Assembly: GCF_026344005.1 (NCBI RefSeq)
Contig: NZ_JAPKNH010000001.1
Coordinates: 806,001 to 870,000, forward strand
Origin: Kaistia terrae
GTDB lineage: Bacteria; Pseudomonadota; Alphaproteobacteria; Rhizobiales; Kaistiaceae
DNA: 64,000 bases
Direction: 5' to 3'
A program made the translations under genes and the position numbers. This document shows, piece after piece, positions 1-9,216 of this stretch (the stretch's first letter is position 1; each line of letters begins with the position of its first letter). The notes under the pieces were generated by a model. The model had not been told where the DNA came from. It was given only the letters and a program-made list of their open reading frames with translations, and did no database searches.

Positions 1-1
1 T

Positions 2-559
2 GAACTGGATGCTGGCCCGCGCAAGGTTCGCACCGTCGTGGTGAAGCCCGATGGCACGATCATTTCGAGCGAGGCGCAGCCGCGCAATGCCGGTTCCAAT
101 GCGAACCAGGCAGCGCCTTCGACGAATGCGCCGATAGCGGCCGCTCCGGAGCCTGTCGCAACGCCTGCGACACCGGTTCGGACCACGGACGCCGAGGCTC
201 CGGCCCCGGTTGCCGCCGAGCCGCAGGTTGCGGAAGTGCCGGCTGTCGAGCCGGCCACGCCGCGCGCTCAGCCGGCGGCTCCGGCCGCTGCGGCCCGCCC
301 CGCTGCGTCGGGTGGCTTCGTCGTCCAGGTCGCTTCGCAGCGCACCGAAGAACAGGCGCTTGCCTCCTACAAGGCGATGCAGCGCAAGTTCTCCAACGTG
401 TTTGGTGGACAGGAGCCGAATATCGTTCGCGCCGATCTCGGCGCCAAGGGCATCTACTACCGTGCTCGCGTGGGTCCGATGGCGACCCGCGACCAGGCCG
501 TCTCGTTCTGCGAGAGCCTGCGTGCGGCCGGTGGCGACTGCATCGTCCAGAAGAACTGA
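2..559 (+). CDS. SPOR-domain envelope protein, 3' part only
   Basis: The reading frame is open from the left edge of the window, so the N-terminus is missing; 185 residues are visible. The first ~100 residues are a low-complexity Ala/Pro/Glu linker. The last ~80, from about GGFVVQVASQ to the C-terminus, form a SPOR domain, a fold that binds glycan strands of peptidoglycan stripped of stem peptides, typically at the septum. A membrane anchor is expected in the missing part. The gene lies just upstream of nagZ, fitting a cell-wall locus. Family assignment is good; the specific role in division is inferred. Confidence 0.85.
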   Translation, partial: ELDAGPRKVRTVVVKPDGTIISSEAQPRNAGSNANQAAPSTNAPIAAAPEPVATPATPVRTTDAEAPAPVAAEPQVAEVPAVEPATPRAQPAAPAAAARPAASGGFVVQVASQRTEEQALASYKAMQRKFSNVFGGQEPNIVRADLGAKGIYYRARVGPMATRDQAVSFCESLRAAGGDCIVQKN

Positions 560-615
560 TCGCGAGAGACGAGCGGCGGATCCAATCCGCCGCTTGCGGC
601 CTGCCCGGCGGGCGG

Positions 616-721
616 CTAGAGCGTTTTCGAGCGAAGTGTGACACAGTTCGCGTCAAGAAAACGCGACCAAGCAAGGAGTTAGAGTAGGGCGCTGTTTCTG
701 GTAAACGGTGAAATGCTCTAG
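616..721. repeat. Dispersed rhizobial-type palindromic element, copy 1
   Basis: This ~106-bp intergenic element begins with CTAGAGCGTTTTCGAGCGAA and ends with AAATGCTCTAG, so its ends are inverted repeats. Its reverse complement aligns over nearly its whole length with 49436-49542, sharing the segments CATTTCACCGTTT and CGCGTTTTCTT. It lies between the SPOR gene and nagZ, ending 9 bp before the nagZ start. It resembles RIME-type elements of rhizobia, which are non-autonomous and of unknown function. Confidence 0.75.
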
Positions 722-730
722 GGCCGAACA

Positions 731-1765
731 ATGACCGCCAAAGCATTCATTTCTGGTTGTGCAGGGCGCAGCCTTTCGGATGATGAAATCGCGTTCTTCC
801 GCGATGAACGGCCATGGGGCCTCATCCTCTTCAAGCGCAACATAGGCACGCCGGAAGAAGTCTGCGATCTTGTCGCGACTTTTCGCGATCTGCTCGGCGA
901 TCCGGACCGGCCCGTCCTGATTGATCAGGAAGGCGGCCGCGTCCAGCGCATCGCCTCGCCGCATTGGCGCAATCGCCCGTCCGCGCGGAGCTCCGGTGAC
1001 CTCTATGCCGAGGATCAGGCAGCCGGTCGACGCATGGCCTGGCTGCAGGGTCGCCTGATTGCCTCGGATCTGATCGATCTCGGCATCACGGTGGACTGCG
1101 TTCCCGTGCTGGATGTCGGCACCCCGCAGACCCATGCCGCAATCGGCAACCGCGCCTATGCGGAAGATGCCGAGCTGGTCTCGATCCTGGGTCGTGCGAC
1201 CGCCGATGGCCTTGCCGCCGGTGGCGTGCTGCCCGTGATGAAGCACATGCCCGGACACGGCCGCGCGACCGTCGACAGCCATCTGAGCCTGCCGGTCGTC
1301 GAGGCTAGCCTGCGCACGCTGGAGGCATCGGACTTCGTGCCGTTCAGGGCGCTGAACGATTTGCCCATGGCGATGACAGCGCATATCGTCTTCACGGCGG
1401 TGGATCCCGAACGCCCGGCAACTACCTCGAAGATCGTCGTCGACGAGATCATTCGCGGTCGGATCGGCTTTGACGGGTTGCTGATGAGCGACGATCTTTC
1501 GATGAAGGCGCTCGGCGGCGACTACGCCAGCCGCGCGGCGGCCGTGCTTTCGGCTGGCTGCGACATGGTCCTGCATTGCAACGGCATCATGGAAGAGATG
1601 GCGGATGTGGCACGCTCGGTTCCCGAATTGACGGGCAGGGCGGCCGAACGGGCAGCGACGGCGCTTGCCGCGCGCAAGCCGCCGCACACGCTCGATCGCG
1701 AAGCGGCGGAGGCGGAGTACGCCACGCTCACCGACCGCGCCGGCTGGCCACCGGCGGCGGCCTGA
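731..1765 (+). CDS. nagZ: beta-N-acetylhexosaminidase NagZ (GH3)
   Basis: NagZ is a cytoplasmic GH3 enzyme that removes N-acetylglucosamine from 1,6-anhydromuropeptides during peptidoglycan recycling. The 344-residue protein has the family length and the GH3 substrate motif KHMPGHGR near residue 178 followed by D/S/H residues. SDDLSMKAL near residue 255 contains the catalytic Asp. The ATG at 731 is used because the N-terminus MTAKAFISGC leads straight into the TIM barrel. It is followed after 14 bp by scpA. There is no signal peptide, as expected. Confidence 0.95.
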   Translation: MTAKAFISGCAGRSLSDDEIAFFRDERPWGLILFKRNIGTPEEVCDLVATFRDLLGDPDRPVLIDQEGGRVQRIASPHWRNRPSARSSGDLYAEDQAAGRRMAWLQGRLIASDLIDLGITVDCVPVLDVGTPQTHAAIGNRAYAEDAELVSILGRATADGLAAGGVLPVMKHMPGHGRATVDSHLSLPVVEASLRTLEASDFVPFRALNDLPMAMTAHIVFTAVDPERPATTSKIVVDEIIRGRIGFDGLLMSDDLSMKALGGDYASRAAAVLSAGCDMVLHCNGIMEEMADVARSVPELTGRAAERAATALAARKPPHTLDREAAEAEYATLTDRAGWPPAAA

Positions 1766-1779
1766 GGCGACCGAATCCG

Positions 1780-2607
1780 ATGGCCGCGACCCGCGACAAG
1801 GACGGCCAGAGCGAACTCTGGGAGATGGCTCCGGGCGAACGCAAGGATGGCGACGCCGCGCTCGTCGTCGATGTCGACGGCTTCGAAGGTCCGCTCGACC
1901 TGCTTCTCTCTTTGGCGCGGACGCAAAAGGTCGATCTCGCCAAGATCTCGATCCTGGCGCTGGCCGAGCAGTATCTTTCCTATATCGAGGAACTGCGGCG
2001 CCTCCGGTTGGAGCTCGCGGCCGACTATCTCGTGATGGCGGCCTGGCTCGCTTATCTAAAATCGCGGCTGTTGCTGCCGTCGCCTTCGCCCGACGAAGAG
2101 CCGAGCGGTGAGGAAATGGCGGCGGCGCTCGCGTTTCGTCTGCGCCGATTGGAAGCCATGCGCGAAGCGGCGGCCAAGCTGGTCAATCGCGATCGCCTCG
2201 GCCGCGAAGTGTTTGCTCGCGGCATGCCGGAGGCGGTCGAGATCGTCCAGCGCAGCGATTATGCCGCCACCCTTTACGACCTGCTGATGGCCTACGCCTC
2301 GCAGCGGCAGCGCCAGATGGTGTCGGTCGTGCATGTGCGGCGGCGTCAGGTCTGGTCGCTGGCCGAGGCGCGCGAGGTGCTGACGCGGATGGTTGGCAGC
2401 ATCGCGGACTGGACGCCCGTCGACGTGTTCCTGTCGCCCTGGATCCTGACGCCCGAAATGCGCGCAACCGTGGTCGCCAGCTCCTTCAGCGCCAGCCTGG
2501 AACTGGTGCGCGAGGGCAGGGTGGAATTGCGTCAGACGGCCCCCTTCGCGTCCCTCTACATGCGGGATCGCGATCGCGATGGCGCGGAGACAAAGAACGA
2601 TGGTTGA
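1780..2607 (+). CDS. scpA: segregation and condensation protein ScpA
   Basis: ScpA is the kleisin subunit of the SMC-ScpAB condensin, which bridges SMC heads to organise and segregate the chromosome. The 275-residue product carries the ScpA N-terminal hallmark FEGPLDLLLSLARTQKVDL, then EQYLSYIEELR and LVMAAWLAYLKSRLLLP. An upstream in-frame start inside nagZ exists, but the ATG at 1780 sits 15 bp after the nagZ stop and gives a normal N-terminal extension. Its stop codon overlaps the scpB start, so the two are probably translationally coupled. Confidence 0.95.
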   Translation: MAATRDKDGQSELWEMAPGERKDGDAALVVDVDGFEGPLDLLLSLARTQKVDLAKISILALAEQYLSYIEELRRLRLELAADYLVMAAWLAYLKSRLLLPSPSPDEEPSGEEMAAALAFRLRRLEAMREAAAKLVNRDRLGREVFARGMPEAVEIVQRSDYAATLYDLLMAYASQRQRQMVSVVHVRRRQVWSLAEAREVLTRMVGSIADWTPVDVFLSPWILTPEMRATVVASSFSASLELVREGRVELRQTAPFASLYMRDRDRDGAETKNDG

Positions 2608-3274
2608 TCGAGACAATCTGACCTTGCTTGCGCCGGAAGGGCACCGCATGGCGCTGCGCATTGTCGAGGCGATGCTGTTTGCAAGCGCCCATCCGCTTGG
2701 CGCCAAGGAGATCGCGGCGCGGCTGCCGGAAGGCAGCGACGTCGACGCGCTGATCCGTGAAATCGAGCACCTCTATTCCGGGCGCGGCGTGAACCTGGTC
2801 AAGGTTGCGGGCAAGTACATGTTCCGCACGGCAAGTGATCTCGCCTTCCTGCTGCAGCGTGATTCCGGCGAACAGAAGAAGCTTTCGCGCGCTGCGCTCG
2901 AGACGTTGGCAATCATCGCCTATCACCAGCCGGTGACACGAGCCGAAATCGAAGAGATCCGGGGCGTCTCGATCTCCAAGGGTACGCTCGACGTGCTGAT
3001 GGAGGCGGGCTGGATCAAGATGCGCGGCCGCCGCCGCACGCCGGGCCGTCCCGTGACCTATGGCACGACCGAGAATTTCCTTGTCCATTTCGGACTGGAG
3101 ATGATCGGCGATCTGCCGGGTCTCGAAGAGCTGAAGGGGGCCGGTTTGCTCGACGGACGCATTCCGCCGGGCTTTTCCGTGCCCGAGCCGCGTGATGGTG
3201 ACGCGCTGAGGGACGACGAAGACCCGCTCGACCCTGATGACCTCCTCGCGGCCGGCCTCAGCGAACACGACTGA
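2600..3274 (+). CDS. scpB: segregation and condensation protein ScpB
   Basis: ScpB is the winged-helix KITE partner of ScpA in the SMC complex. The protein (about 224 residues) has LRIVEAMLFASAHPLGAKEIA near the start and the conserved second winged helix containing LSRAALETLAIIAYHQPVTRAEIEEIRG. The ATG at 2600 overlaps the scpA stop codon and has GGAG ten bases upstream. An alternative ATG at 2579 would add seven residues. The C-terminal tail is acidic, ending in DDLLAAGLSEHD. Confidence 0.95.
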   Translation: MVDRDNLTLLAPEGHRMALRIVEAMLFASAHPLGAKEIAARLPEGSDVDALIREIEHLYSGRGVNLVKVAGKYMFRTASDLAFLLQRDSGEQKKLSRAALETLAIIAYHQPVTRAEIEEIRGVSISKGTLDVLMEAGWIKMRGRRRTPGRPVTYGTTENFLVHFGLEMIGDLPGLEELKGAGLLDGRIPPGFSVPEPRDGDALRDDEDPLDPDDLLAAGLSEHD

Positions 3275-3538
3275 AGCCAGCGATGTGGATGGACCTTCCG
3301 GGGAGGCGGTCAGTTCCTGCATGAGGTCTGGCCTGCCCTAGATGTCAGTCATGATGAGTTTTGGAAACTCTACGGCAGATTGGCGCCTTGCGCGTTGAGG
3401 GCGGCACCGCGCGTCATGAATATTTAGTCTCCGTTCCTTGACGCGCTCGCCGCTACTTGCGCGGGTCGGGCTCAAGCCTATGCTCCGGCGCGGAGAGGGC
3501 CGTCAGACGCGGCCCGGCGTCAGCCTGGGGAGGCAGCT

Positions 3539-4495
3539 TTGTCCGATTTTTCATTCAATCGTCGTCAATTACTGACCATCGGCACCGGAATAGCCGCGAT
3601 GGTGGCTCTGCCCGCGCCCGGGTTCGCCCTCTCGCCGACGCATCCGGTGATTGCTACCGGCGGCAAGGGCGGCGTTTTCTATCCGTATGGCAAAGCAATT
3701 GCCGACGTCCTGGCGGGCACGGTGGAGGTCACCGGCGGCTCTGTCGACAACGCCCGCCTTGTTCACTCGGGCAAGGCGGCAATCGGCTTTTCGACCCTTG
3801 ATTCTGCCTATGACGCCGTTCACGGCGTCGGCGCCTACGCAACGGACGGCAAGCTGGATCTGCGCGTCCTGGCCGTGCTGTACGATTCCTTCCTGCATGT
3901 TGTGGCGAATGCCGATGCTGGCATCGCGACGATTGCCGATCTGAAGGGCAAGCGCGTCTCGATCGGCTCGGCGGGCTCCTCGACCGAATCGATAGCCGAC
4001 CGCGTGCTTCAAGCGGCCGGGCTGGATCCCGCCAACGGGGTTGTGCGCAGCAATCTTGGCGTGGCCGAATCCGCCGAGGCGCTGAAGGACGGCAAGATCG
4101 ACGCTTTCTTCTGGATTGGCGGGGTTCCTACCGCCGCCGTGCGCGAGCTTTCGGAAGGAAAACCCGCTTTGACGTTCATCGCAACGGGCGGTGAATATGC
4201 GGCGATCGACCAGAAATACCCCGGCCTCTATCGCCAACTCGTCCTGCCGAAATCGGCCTATGCCGGGTTGAAGGCCGACGTGCCGTCCCTTGGCGTCGCC
4301 AATATTCTGACTGTCTCCGCCAAGGCCGAGGACGCGTTCGTCACAGCCACCCTGAACGGAATCTTCGACAATCTCGGCGCGATCCACAAGTCACACCCCG
4401 AGGCTGCCAAGCTGGCCTTGACCAGCGCTGGCGTCGCGACGGCCGTACCGTTCCATCCGGCTGCCGAAGCCTTTTACAAGGCAAAGGGCGACTGA
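3539..4495 (+). CDS. TAXI-family TRAP solute-binding protein with Tat-like signal
   Basis: This 318-residue protein is a periplasmic binding protein of the TAXI type (NMT1-like fold), recognised by ATGGKGGVFYPYGKAIADVL, a serine-rich loop GSAGSSTESIADRVL and a C-terminal KAEDAFV/HPEAAKL region. The start is TTG with GGGGAGG five bases upstream. The N-terminus has Arg-Arg at residues 8-9 before a hydrophobic stretch, so export may use the Tat system encoded 1.3 kb downstream. TAXI proteins normally work with a fused TRAP permease; none is present in the window. An ABC ATPase follows instead. The substrate cannot be assigned. Confidence 0.85.
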   Translation: MSDFSFNRRQLLTIGTGIAAMVALPAPGFALSPTHPVIATGGKGGVFYPYGKAIADVLAGTVEVTGGSVDNARLVHSGKAAIGFSTLDSAYDAVHGVGAYATDGKLDLRVLAVLYDSFLHVVANADAGIATIADLKGKRVSIGSAGSSTESIADRVLQAAGLDPANGVVRSNLGVAESAEALKDGKIDAFFWIGGVPTAAVRELSEGKPALTFIATGGEYAAIDQKYPGLYRQLVLPKSAYAGLKADVPSLGVANILTVSAKAEDAFVTATLNGIFDNLGAIHKSHPEAAKLALTSAGVATAVPFHPAAEAFYKAKGD

Positions 4496-4569
4496 CATGC
4501 CTCCGCCCGTCGGCCGGATCGGATTACTGCAAACTCGACGCCGGCGACGACAGGCGCTAAACCGCATCT

Positions 4570-5685
4570 ATGACTGCAAGCACGCAATGGATTGAACGCA
4601 CTGCCTGGGGCCGTCGCGGCACCGCCGGTGTCACGATTGCCGCTCGGCTCGGCTTTGACGGTGTCACGCATCACTACGGCGACGAGCCGTCGTTGCGTGG
4701 CATCCATCTCGAGGTGGAACCGGGAGAGGTTGTCTGTCTTCTCGGCCGTTCCGGCTGTGGGAAAACGACGCTTTTGCGCGTCACGGCAGGGCTTGAGCGC
4801 CCTTCCGGTGGACGCATCACGGTCAATGGCCGCGAAATGGCGTCCTCCACCGTATTTGTGCCGCCGGAGAAGCGCGGCGTCGGCCTGATGTTCCAGGACT
4901 ATGCGCTATTTCCGCACATGACGATCCTGAAGAACGTCATCTACGGGCTCAATGATCTTCCGCGCGCGGAGGCCGAACGTCAGGGGCGGCTTGCGCTCGC
5001 GCGCGTCGGACTGGACGGGTACGCGTCGTCGCACCCTCATGCGCTATCGGGTGGCGAACAACAGCGTGTCGCGCTGGCTCGCGCCATCGCGCCACGCCCT
5101 TCCATGCTGCTCATGGACGAGCCGTTTTCCGGTCTCGACAAGCGATTGCGCGATCATGTCCGCGAGGAGACGATGGCGATCATCCGCGAGACGCGGGCGA
5201 CATGCATCATCGTCACCCATGATCCCGAGGAAGCGATGCGTATGGGCGATCGCATCGCCCTCATGCGTGGCGGCAAACTGCTCCAGGTCGGCACCGCGCG
5301 GCATCTCTACGAGAATCCTGTCGACCTCTATGCGGCCCGATTCTTCTCGGAACTGAACGAGTTCGAGGCCATCGCCCGAAATGGTCGCGTGGAAACGCCG
5401 ATCGGAACTTTTGCCGCGCAGGGGCATTCGGACGGCTCGACGATCTCCATCGGCATTCGGCCGCAGGGTGTCGGGTTTACCATTGCCGGGAACGGCGTGC
5501 CGGGACGCATTGTCGGCCACCAGTTTCTTGGAGAGGTTGATCTGCTTAGCGTTGCGATCGACGGCATGGATGTCCCGATCCGTGTTCGCACGCGCGATAA
5601 CGCCGAACCCTTCGTGGTCGGCAGTGCCGTGTGGCTGACCATAGATCCACGCGACGTTCTGGTGTTTGCTAAACCGGCCGGATAA
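4570..5685 (+). CDS. ABC transporter ATP-binding protein, FbpC/PotA-like with TOBE domain
   Basis: This is a cytoplasmic ATPase subunit of an importer. It shows Walker A GRSGCGKTT (residues 59-67), Q-loop FQDYALFPHM, signature LSGGEQQR (159-166), Walker B LLMDEP and switch His in VTHD (217). A C-terminal domain of about 130 residues matches TOBE regulatory regions. VFVPPEKRGVGLMFQDYALFPHMT is closest to iron(III)/2-aminoethylphosphonate-type importers. No permease or cognate binding protein of that class is nearby. The true start could be the GTG at 4630, since the first 20 residues are outside the domain. Confidence 0.85.
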   Translation: MTASTQWIERTAWGRRGTAGVTIAARLGFDGVTHHYGDEPSLRGIHLEVEPGEVVCLLGRSGCGKTTLLRVTAGLERPSGGRITVNGREMASSTVFVPPEKRGVGLMFQDYALFPHMTILKNVIYGLNDLPRAEAERQGRLALARVGLDGYASSHPHALSGGEQQRVALARAIAPRPSMLLMDEPFSGLDKRLRDHVREETMAIIRETRATCIIVTHDPEEAMRMGDRIALMRGGKLLQVGTARHLYENPVDLYAARFFSELNEFEAIARNGRVETPIGTFAAQGHSDGSTISIGIRPQGVGFTIAGNGVPGRIVGHQFLGEVDLLSVAIDGMDVPIRVRTRDNAEPFVVGSAVWLTIDPRDVLVFAKPAG

Positions 5686-5783
5686 CCCTACATGCGTGTC
5701 AGATGGTTGGTTGCGGGCGCAGGGTCCGTCTGCGATAGTCGCCCACCAAACGCATAGCGCGTGATTTTTGTGGAGATGAGTTG

Positions 5784-6008
5784 ATGGGTTCTTTCAGCAT
5801 CTGGCACTGGCTGATCGTGCTGGTAATCGTCCTTCTGCTGTTCGGCAAAGGCAAGATTTCCGACGTGATGGGTGACATGGCGAAGGGCGTCAAGAGCTTC
5901 AAGAAGGGTCTTGCGGACGAAGACGAACCGGTCGCCAAGCCTTCTATCGACAGCAAGCCTTCCGATGTCGTTTCGTCGAATACCGACGAGAAGACCCGCG
6001 CCAGCTAA
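5784..6008 (+). CDS. tatA: Sec-independent translocase subunit TatA
   Basis: TatA oligomerises to form the protein-conducting part of the twin-arginine translocase in the inner membrane. The 74-residue protein has the single N-terminal membrane helix [19 protein letters not shown], the FG hinge, and the amphipathic helix [10 protein letters not shown], followed by an acidic tail. The ATG at 5784 follows GGAG at 5772; an in-frame TTG lies three bases upstream. It is the first gene of a compact tatABC operon. Confidence 0.95.
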   Translation: MGSFSIWHWLIVLVIVLLLFGKGKISDVMGDMAKGVKSFKKGLADEDEPVAKPSIDSKPSDVVSSNTDEKTRAS

Positions 6009-6090
6009 GTCCTGAACAAGGGCCGCGAAGCTGCTTCGCATCCGCGCTTTTTGAGCGCGGATCGCAGGGCAGGTGGATCGGTGTGATATA

Positions 6091-6783
6091 ATGCTGGATA
6101 TCGGCTGGAGCGAACTTCTCCTCATCGCCGTCGTTGCTATCGTTGTGGTCGGTCCGAAGGATCTGCCGCCGATGCTGCGTGCGCTTGGACGTACCGTGTC
6201 CAAGATGCGCAAGATGGCGGGCGAGTTTCAGGGGCAGTTCAATGAAGCGCTCAAGGAAGCCGAGCTCGACGACGTCAAGAAGTCGTTCGACGAGCTTCGC
6301 GGCCTGAACCCGCTCAATGACATCAAGAGCAGTCTGAGTTCGCTTCCCGAGGCGATCGCCAAGCCGTCGCCGTCTCCGGTGCCGCCGCCTGCCGATCAGC
6401 CGGCACAACTCATGACGGATTCGGATATATTGCCGACACCGCCGCCGGAAGTGTCCAAGTCGCCGGTCGAAGCGTCCAAGGCCTCGGCATCGCCGGTCGA
6501 AGCGTCCAAGACCGTGGAAGCGGTTGCGCCGGTCGTCGCGCCGAAGCCGAAGCGTGCCGCAGCGACGAAGGCTGTATCCGCCGAGGGCTCGGTCCCGAAG
6601 CCGCGCGCATCGCGGGCGAAGCCCAAGTCGATTGATGGCGTCGCTGCCGTATCGGCAGAAGCCAAGGCGCCGGCTCGGATTCGCAAGCCGAAGCCGACGG
6701 TGGAGACCGCCGCACCTGCCGCCAGCCTATCCGCTGCCAACGAGTCGGTAGTTGCCAGCACGACCGAAGAGTCCAAGACATGA
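6091..6783 (+). CDS. tatB: Sec-independent translocase subunit TatB with long repetitive tail
   Basis: TatB forms the substrate receptor with TatC. The N-terminus [26 protein letters not shown] is the diagnostic TatB membrane helix with the Glu and the GPKDLP hinge, followed by an amphipathic helix. The remaining ~130 residues are a Lys/Ala/Pro/Ser-rich tail containing a direct repeat (SPVEASK twice, encoded by 21-bp copies at 6460-6480 and 6490-6510). ATG 6091 gives a standard TatB start; an in-frame GTG at 6073 is the alternative. The gene overlaps tatC by four bases (ATGA). Confidence 0.93.
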   Translation: MLDIGWSELLLIAVVAIVVVGPKDLPPMLRALGRTVSKMRKMAGEFQGQFNEALKEAELDDVKKSFDELRGLNPLNDIKSSLSSLPEAIAKPSPSPVPPPADQPAQLMTDSDILPTPPPEVSKSPVEASKASASPVEASKTVEAVAPVVAPKPKRAAATKAVSAEGSVPKPRASRAKPKSIDGVAAVSAEAKAPARIRKPKPTVETAAPAASLSAANESVVASTTEESKT

Positions 6784-7598
6784 GCGACAAGCCTTCGGCC
6801 GAAGACGAGATCGAAGCGAGCCGCATGCCGCTCATGGAGCATCTGATCGAGTTGCGTTCGCGACTGATCAAGACGCTTGTCGCGGTTCTCGCCGCCTTCC
6901 TGATCTGCTTCTATTTCGCGGGTACGATCTACAATATCCTGGTCATCCCGTATGAGTGGGCCGTCGGCCCGGCGCAGGACGTCAAGCTGATCTACACGGC
7001 GCCGCAGGAGTATTTCCTGACGCAGATGAAGCTGGCGCTGTTCGGGGCCGTATTCATCGCGTTTCCGGTGATCGCGATGCAGGTCTACAAATTCGCGGCG
7101 CCCGGTCTCTACAAGCACGAGAAGCGGGCCTTCGTGCCCTACCTGATTGCGACGCCGGTGCTGTTCATCATCGGTGCGGGGTTGGTCTATTTCCTTATCC
7201 TGCCGATGGCGCTCCACTTCTTCCTGTCGTTCCAGCAGACGGGCGGCGAGGGCAAGGCGCAGATCGAAGCGCTGTTCAAGGTCAACGAGTATCTCGGTCT
7301 GATCATGACCCTGACGCTGGCCTTCGGCATCGTGTTCCAGCTGCCCGTCGTTTTGACGCTTTTGGGGCGGGCCGGCATCGTTTCGAGCCAGATGCTCAAG
7401 GACAAGCGGCGCTATGCCATCGTGCTGGCCTTCGTGGTCGCGGCCGTGCTGACGCCGCCGGATGTTATCAGCCAGATCTCGCTCGCCATTCCGGCAATGC
7501 TTCTTTACGAGCTCTCGATTGTCTCGGTCCGCATGGTTGAGCGCAAGCGCGCCGAAGCCACGGCCGCGGATGACGAGGACGAAGCCGAGGCGAAGTAG
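6780..7598 (+). CDS. tatC: Sec-independent translocase subunit TatC
   Basis: TatC is the six-helix inner-membrane protein that recognises the twin-arginine motif. The 272-residue protein begins with the conserved [16 protein letters not shown] segment (E near residue 15) and contains six hydrophobic segments, with [12 protein letters not shown] near residue 105 and LTPPDVISQ near residue 223. The start overlaps the tatB stop (ATGA), indicating translational coupling. A strong terminator hairpin follows at 7630. Confidence 0.97.
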   Translation: MSDKPSAEDEIEASRMPLMEHLIELRSRLIKTLVAVLAAFLICFYFAGTIYNILVIPYEWAVGPAQDVKLIYTAPQEYFLTQMKLALFGAVFIAFPVIAMQVYKFAAPGLYKHEKRAFVPYLIATPVLFIIGAGLVYFLILPMALHFFLSFQQTGGEGKAQIEALFKVNEYLGLIMTLTLAFGIVFQLPVVLTLLGRAGIVSSQMLKDKRRYAIVLAFVVAAVLTPPDVISQISLAIPAMLLYELSIVSVRMVERKRAEATAADDEDEAEAK

Positions 7599-7629
7599 GG
7601 CGCTCGAAGCCTGAAGCCGGATTTCATTG

Positions 7630-7667
7630 GAGCCGCGCCATCCCGAGGGATCGCGCGGCTCTTTTTG
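7630..7667 (+). terminator. Rho-independent terminator of tatABC
   Basis: An eight-base GAGCCGCG arm (7630-7637) pairs with CGCGGCTC (7654-7661). Its loop can pair further (ATCCC/GGGAT), and it is followed by a T-rich tail TTTTTGTTTT. It lies 32 bp after the tatC stop and before serS. Confidence 0.85.
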
Positions 7668-7821
7668 TTTTCAGCGATGGCGGAGCGACGGTTTCGTCGC
7701 TTTCTCTCACCGGGCGCCGTGCTGCCGGGTTGATCCTTCGACAGTCTCCCACTATCCGTCATGCGAATGCTTTGCTCTTCCGCGGCCGGAACGATGGCCG
7801 CCATCTCTTCGAGGCACGATC

Positions 7822-9135
7822 ATGCTCGACATCAAATGGATCCGCGAAAACCCTGAAGCGCTTGACCGTGCGCTCGCCAGTCGTGGAGCCGAGCCGATCT
7901 CGTCGAAGCTGATCGCGCTTGATGAAGCGCGCCGGGCCCATATCGTCCAGGTCCAAGCCGCCCAGGAGCGCCGCAACGCCGCCTCCAAGGATATCGGCAA
8001 GGCCAAGGGCGCCAAGGACGAAGAGACCGCCGCGCGCCTGATGGCGGAAGTCTCGACCATCAAGGAGTTCCTCGCGCATGCCGAGGAGACGGAGCGTCGG
8101 CTCAACAAGGAGCTTGATGACGCGCTGGCGGTCCTCCCGAACGTGCCGCTTGAGGACGTTCCTGCCGGCAAGGACGAGAACGACAACATCCAGTACTTCG
8201 GCCGCAACCAGACCGAAGAGCACGCGGCATCGGCGCGCCCCAAAAAGCGCGTGCATGCCTTTGCAGCCAAAGAGCATTTTGAAATCGGCGAAGCGCTCGG
8301 CCTGATGGACTTCGAGGCGGCCGCGAAGATCTCCGGCAGCCGTTTCGTCGTGCTCAAGGGCCAACTCGCCCGCCTGGAGCGCGCCATTGGCCAGTTCATG
8401 CTCGACCTCCACACGAGCGAGCATGGCTACACCGAGGTTCAGCCGCCCTTGCTGGTCAAGGACGATGCGTTGTTCGGCACTGCCCAGCTGCCGAAGTTCG
8501 CCGAGGATCTGTTCAAGGCCGGGGAGCAGCATTGGCTGATCCCGACCGCCGAGGTGCCGCTGACCAATCTGGTGCGCGAGAGCATCCTCGACGAGAAGGA
8601 GTTGCCGCTCCGCTTCACGGCGCTGACGCCTTGCTTCCGTTCGGAAGCTGGGTCGGCTGGCCGCGATACGCGCGGCATGCTGCGCCAGCATCAGTTCAAC
8701 AAGGTCGAGCTGGTGTCGATCACCACGCCCGAGACCTCCGGCGATGAACACGAGCGCATGCTCGCCAGCGCCGAGGAAGTGCTGAAGCGGCTCGACCTGC
8801 ACTATCGCGTCATGCTGCTCTGCACCGGCGATATGGGCTTCGGTTCGCGCAAGACCTACGACATCGAGGTCTGGTTGCCGGGCCAGAACGCCTATCGCGA
8901 GATTTCGTCCGTCTCGGTCTGCGACGATTTCCAGGCCCGGCGCATGAATGCGCGCTATCGCCAGGGCGCCGAGAAGGGCAACCGCTTCGTCCATACGCTG
9001 AACGGTTCCGGAACAGCGGTAGGCCGCGCGCTGATTGCCGTCATCGAGAACTACCAGAACGAGGACGGCACGATCTCGGTTCCTGACGCGCTCAAGCCCT
9101 ATATGGGCGGGCTCGACAAGGTTGGGGCGGCATAG
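7822..9135 (+). CDS. serS: seryl-tRNA synthetase
   Basis: SerRS charges tRNA-Ser in the cytoplasm. The 437-residue protein starts [15 protein letters not shown], followed by the long antiparallel coiled-coil tRNA-binding arm (about residues 30-100). The class II core has motif 2, [14 protein letters not shown], and motif 3, [18 protein letters not shown]. The ATG at 7822 has GAGG seven bases upstream; the frame is open further upstream but that sequence is not protein-like. It is probably transcribed separately from tatC because of the intervening terminator. Confidence 0.97.
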   Translation: MLDIKWIRENPEALDRALASRGAEPISSKLIALDEARRAHIVQVQAAQERRNAASKDIGKAKGAKDEETAARLMAEVSTIKEFLAHAEETERRLNKELDDALAVLPNVPLEDVPAGKDENDNIQYFGRNQTEEHAASARPKKRVHAFAAKEHFEIGEALGLMDFEAAAKISGSRFVVLKGQLARLERAIGQFMLDLHTSEHGYTEVQPPLLVKDDALFGTAQLPKFAEDLFKAGEQHWLIPTAEVPLTNLVRESILDEKELPLRFTALTPCFRSEAGSAGRDTRGMLRQHQFNKVELVSITTPETSGDEHERMLASAEEVLKRLDLHYRVMLLCTGDMGFGSRKTYDIEVWLPGQNAYREISSVSVCDDFQARRMNARYRQGAEKGNRFVHTLNGSGTAVGRALIAVIENYQNEDGTISVPDALKPYMGGLDKVGAA

Positions 9136-9216
9136 CCGCTCCCATCCGGTCTTGGACACCGACCAACGGCTTGCTCTCGACCTGCACCCTGACGAATAGC
9201 GAAGGCTGACCCAGAC

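Noticed and set aside
653-1687. Long minus-strand open frame opposite nagZ
   Set aside because: It is a high-GC shadow frame with no domain pattern, fully antisense to a well-supported nagZ.
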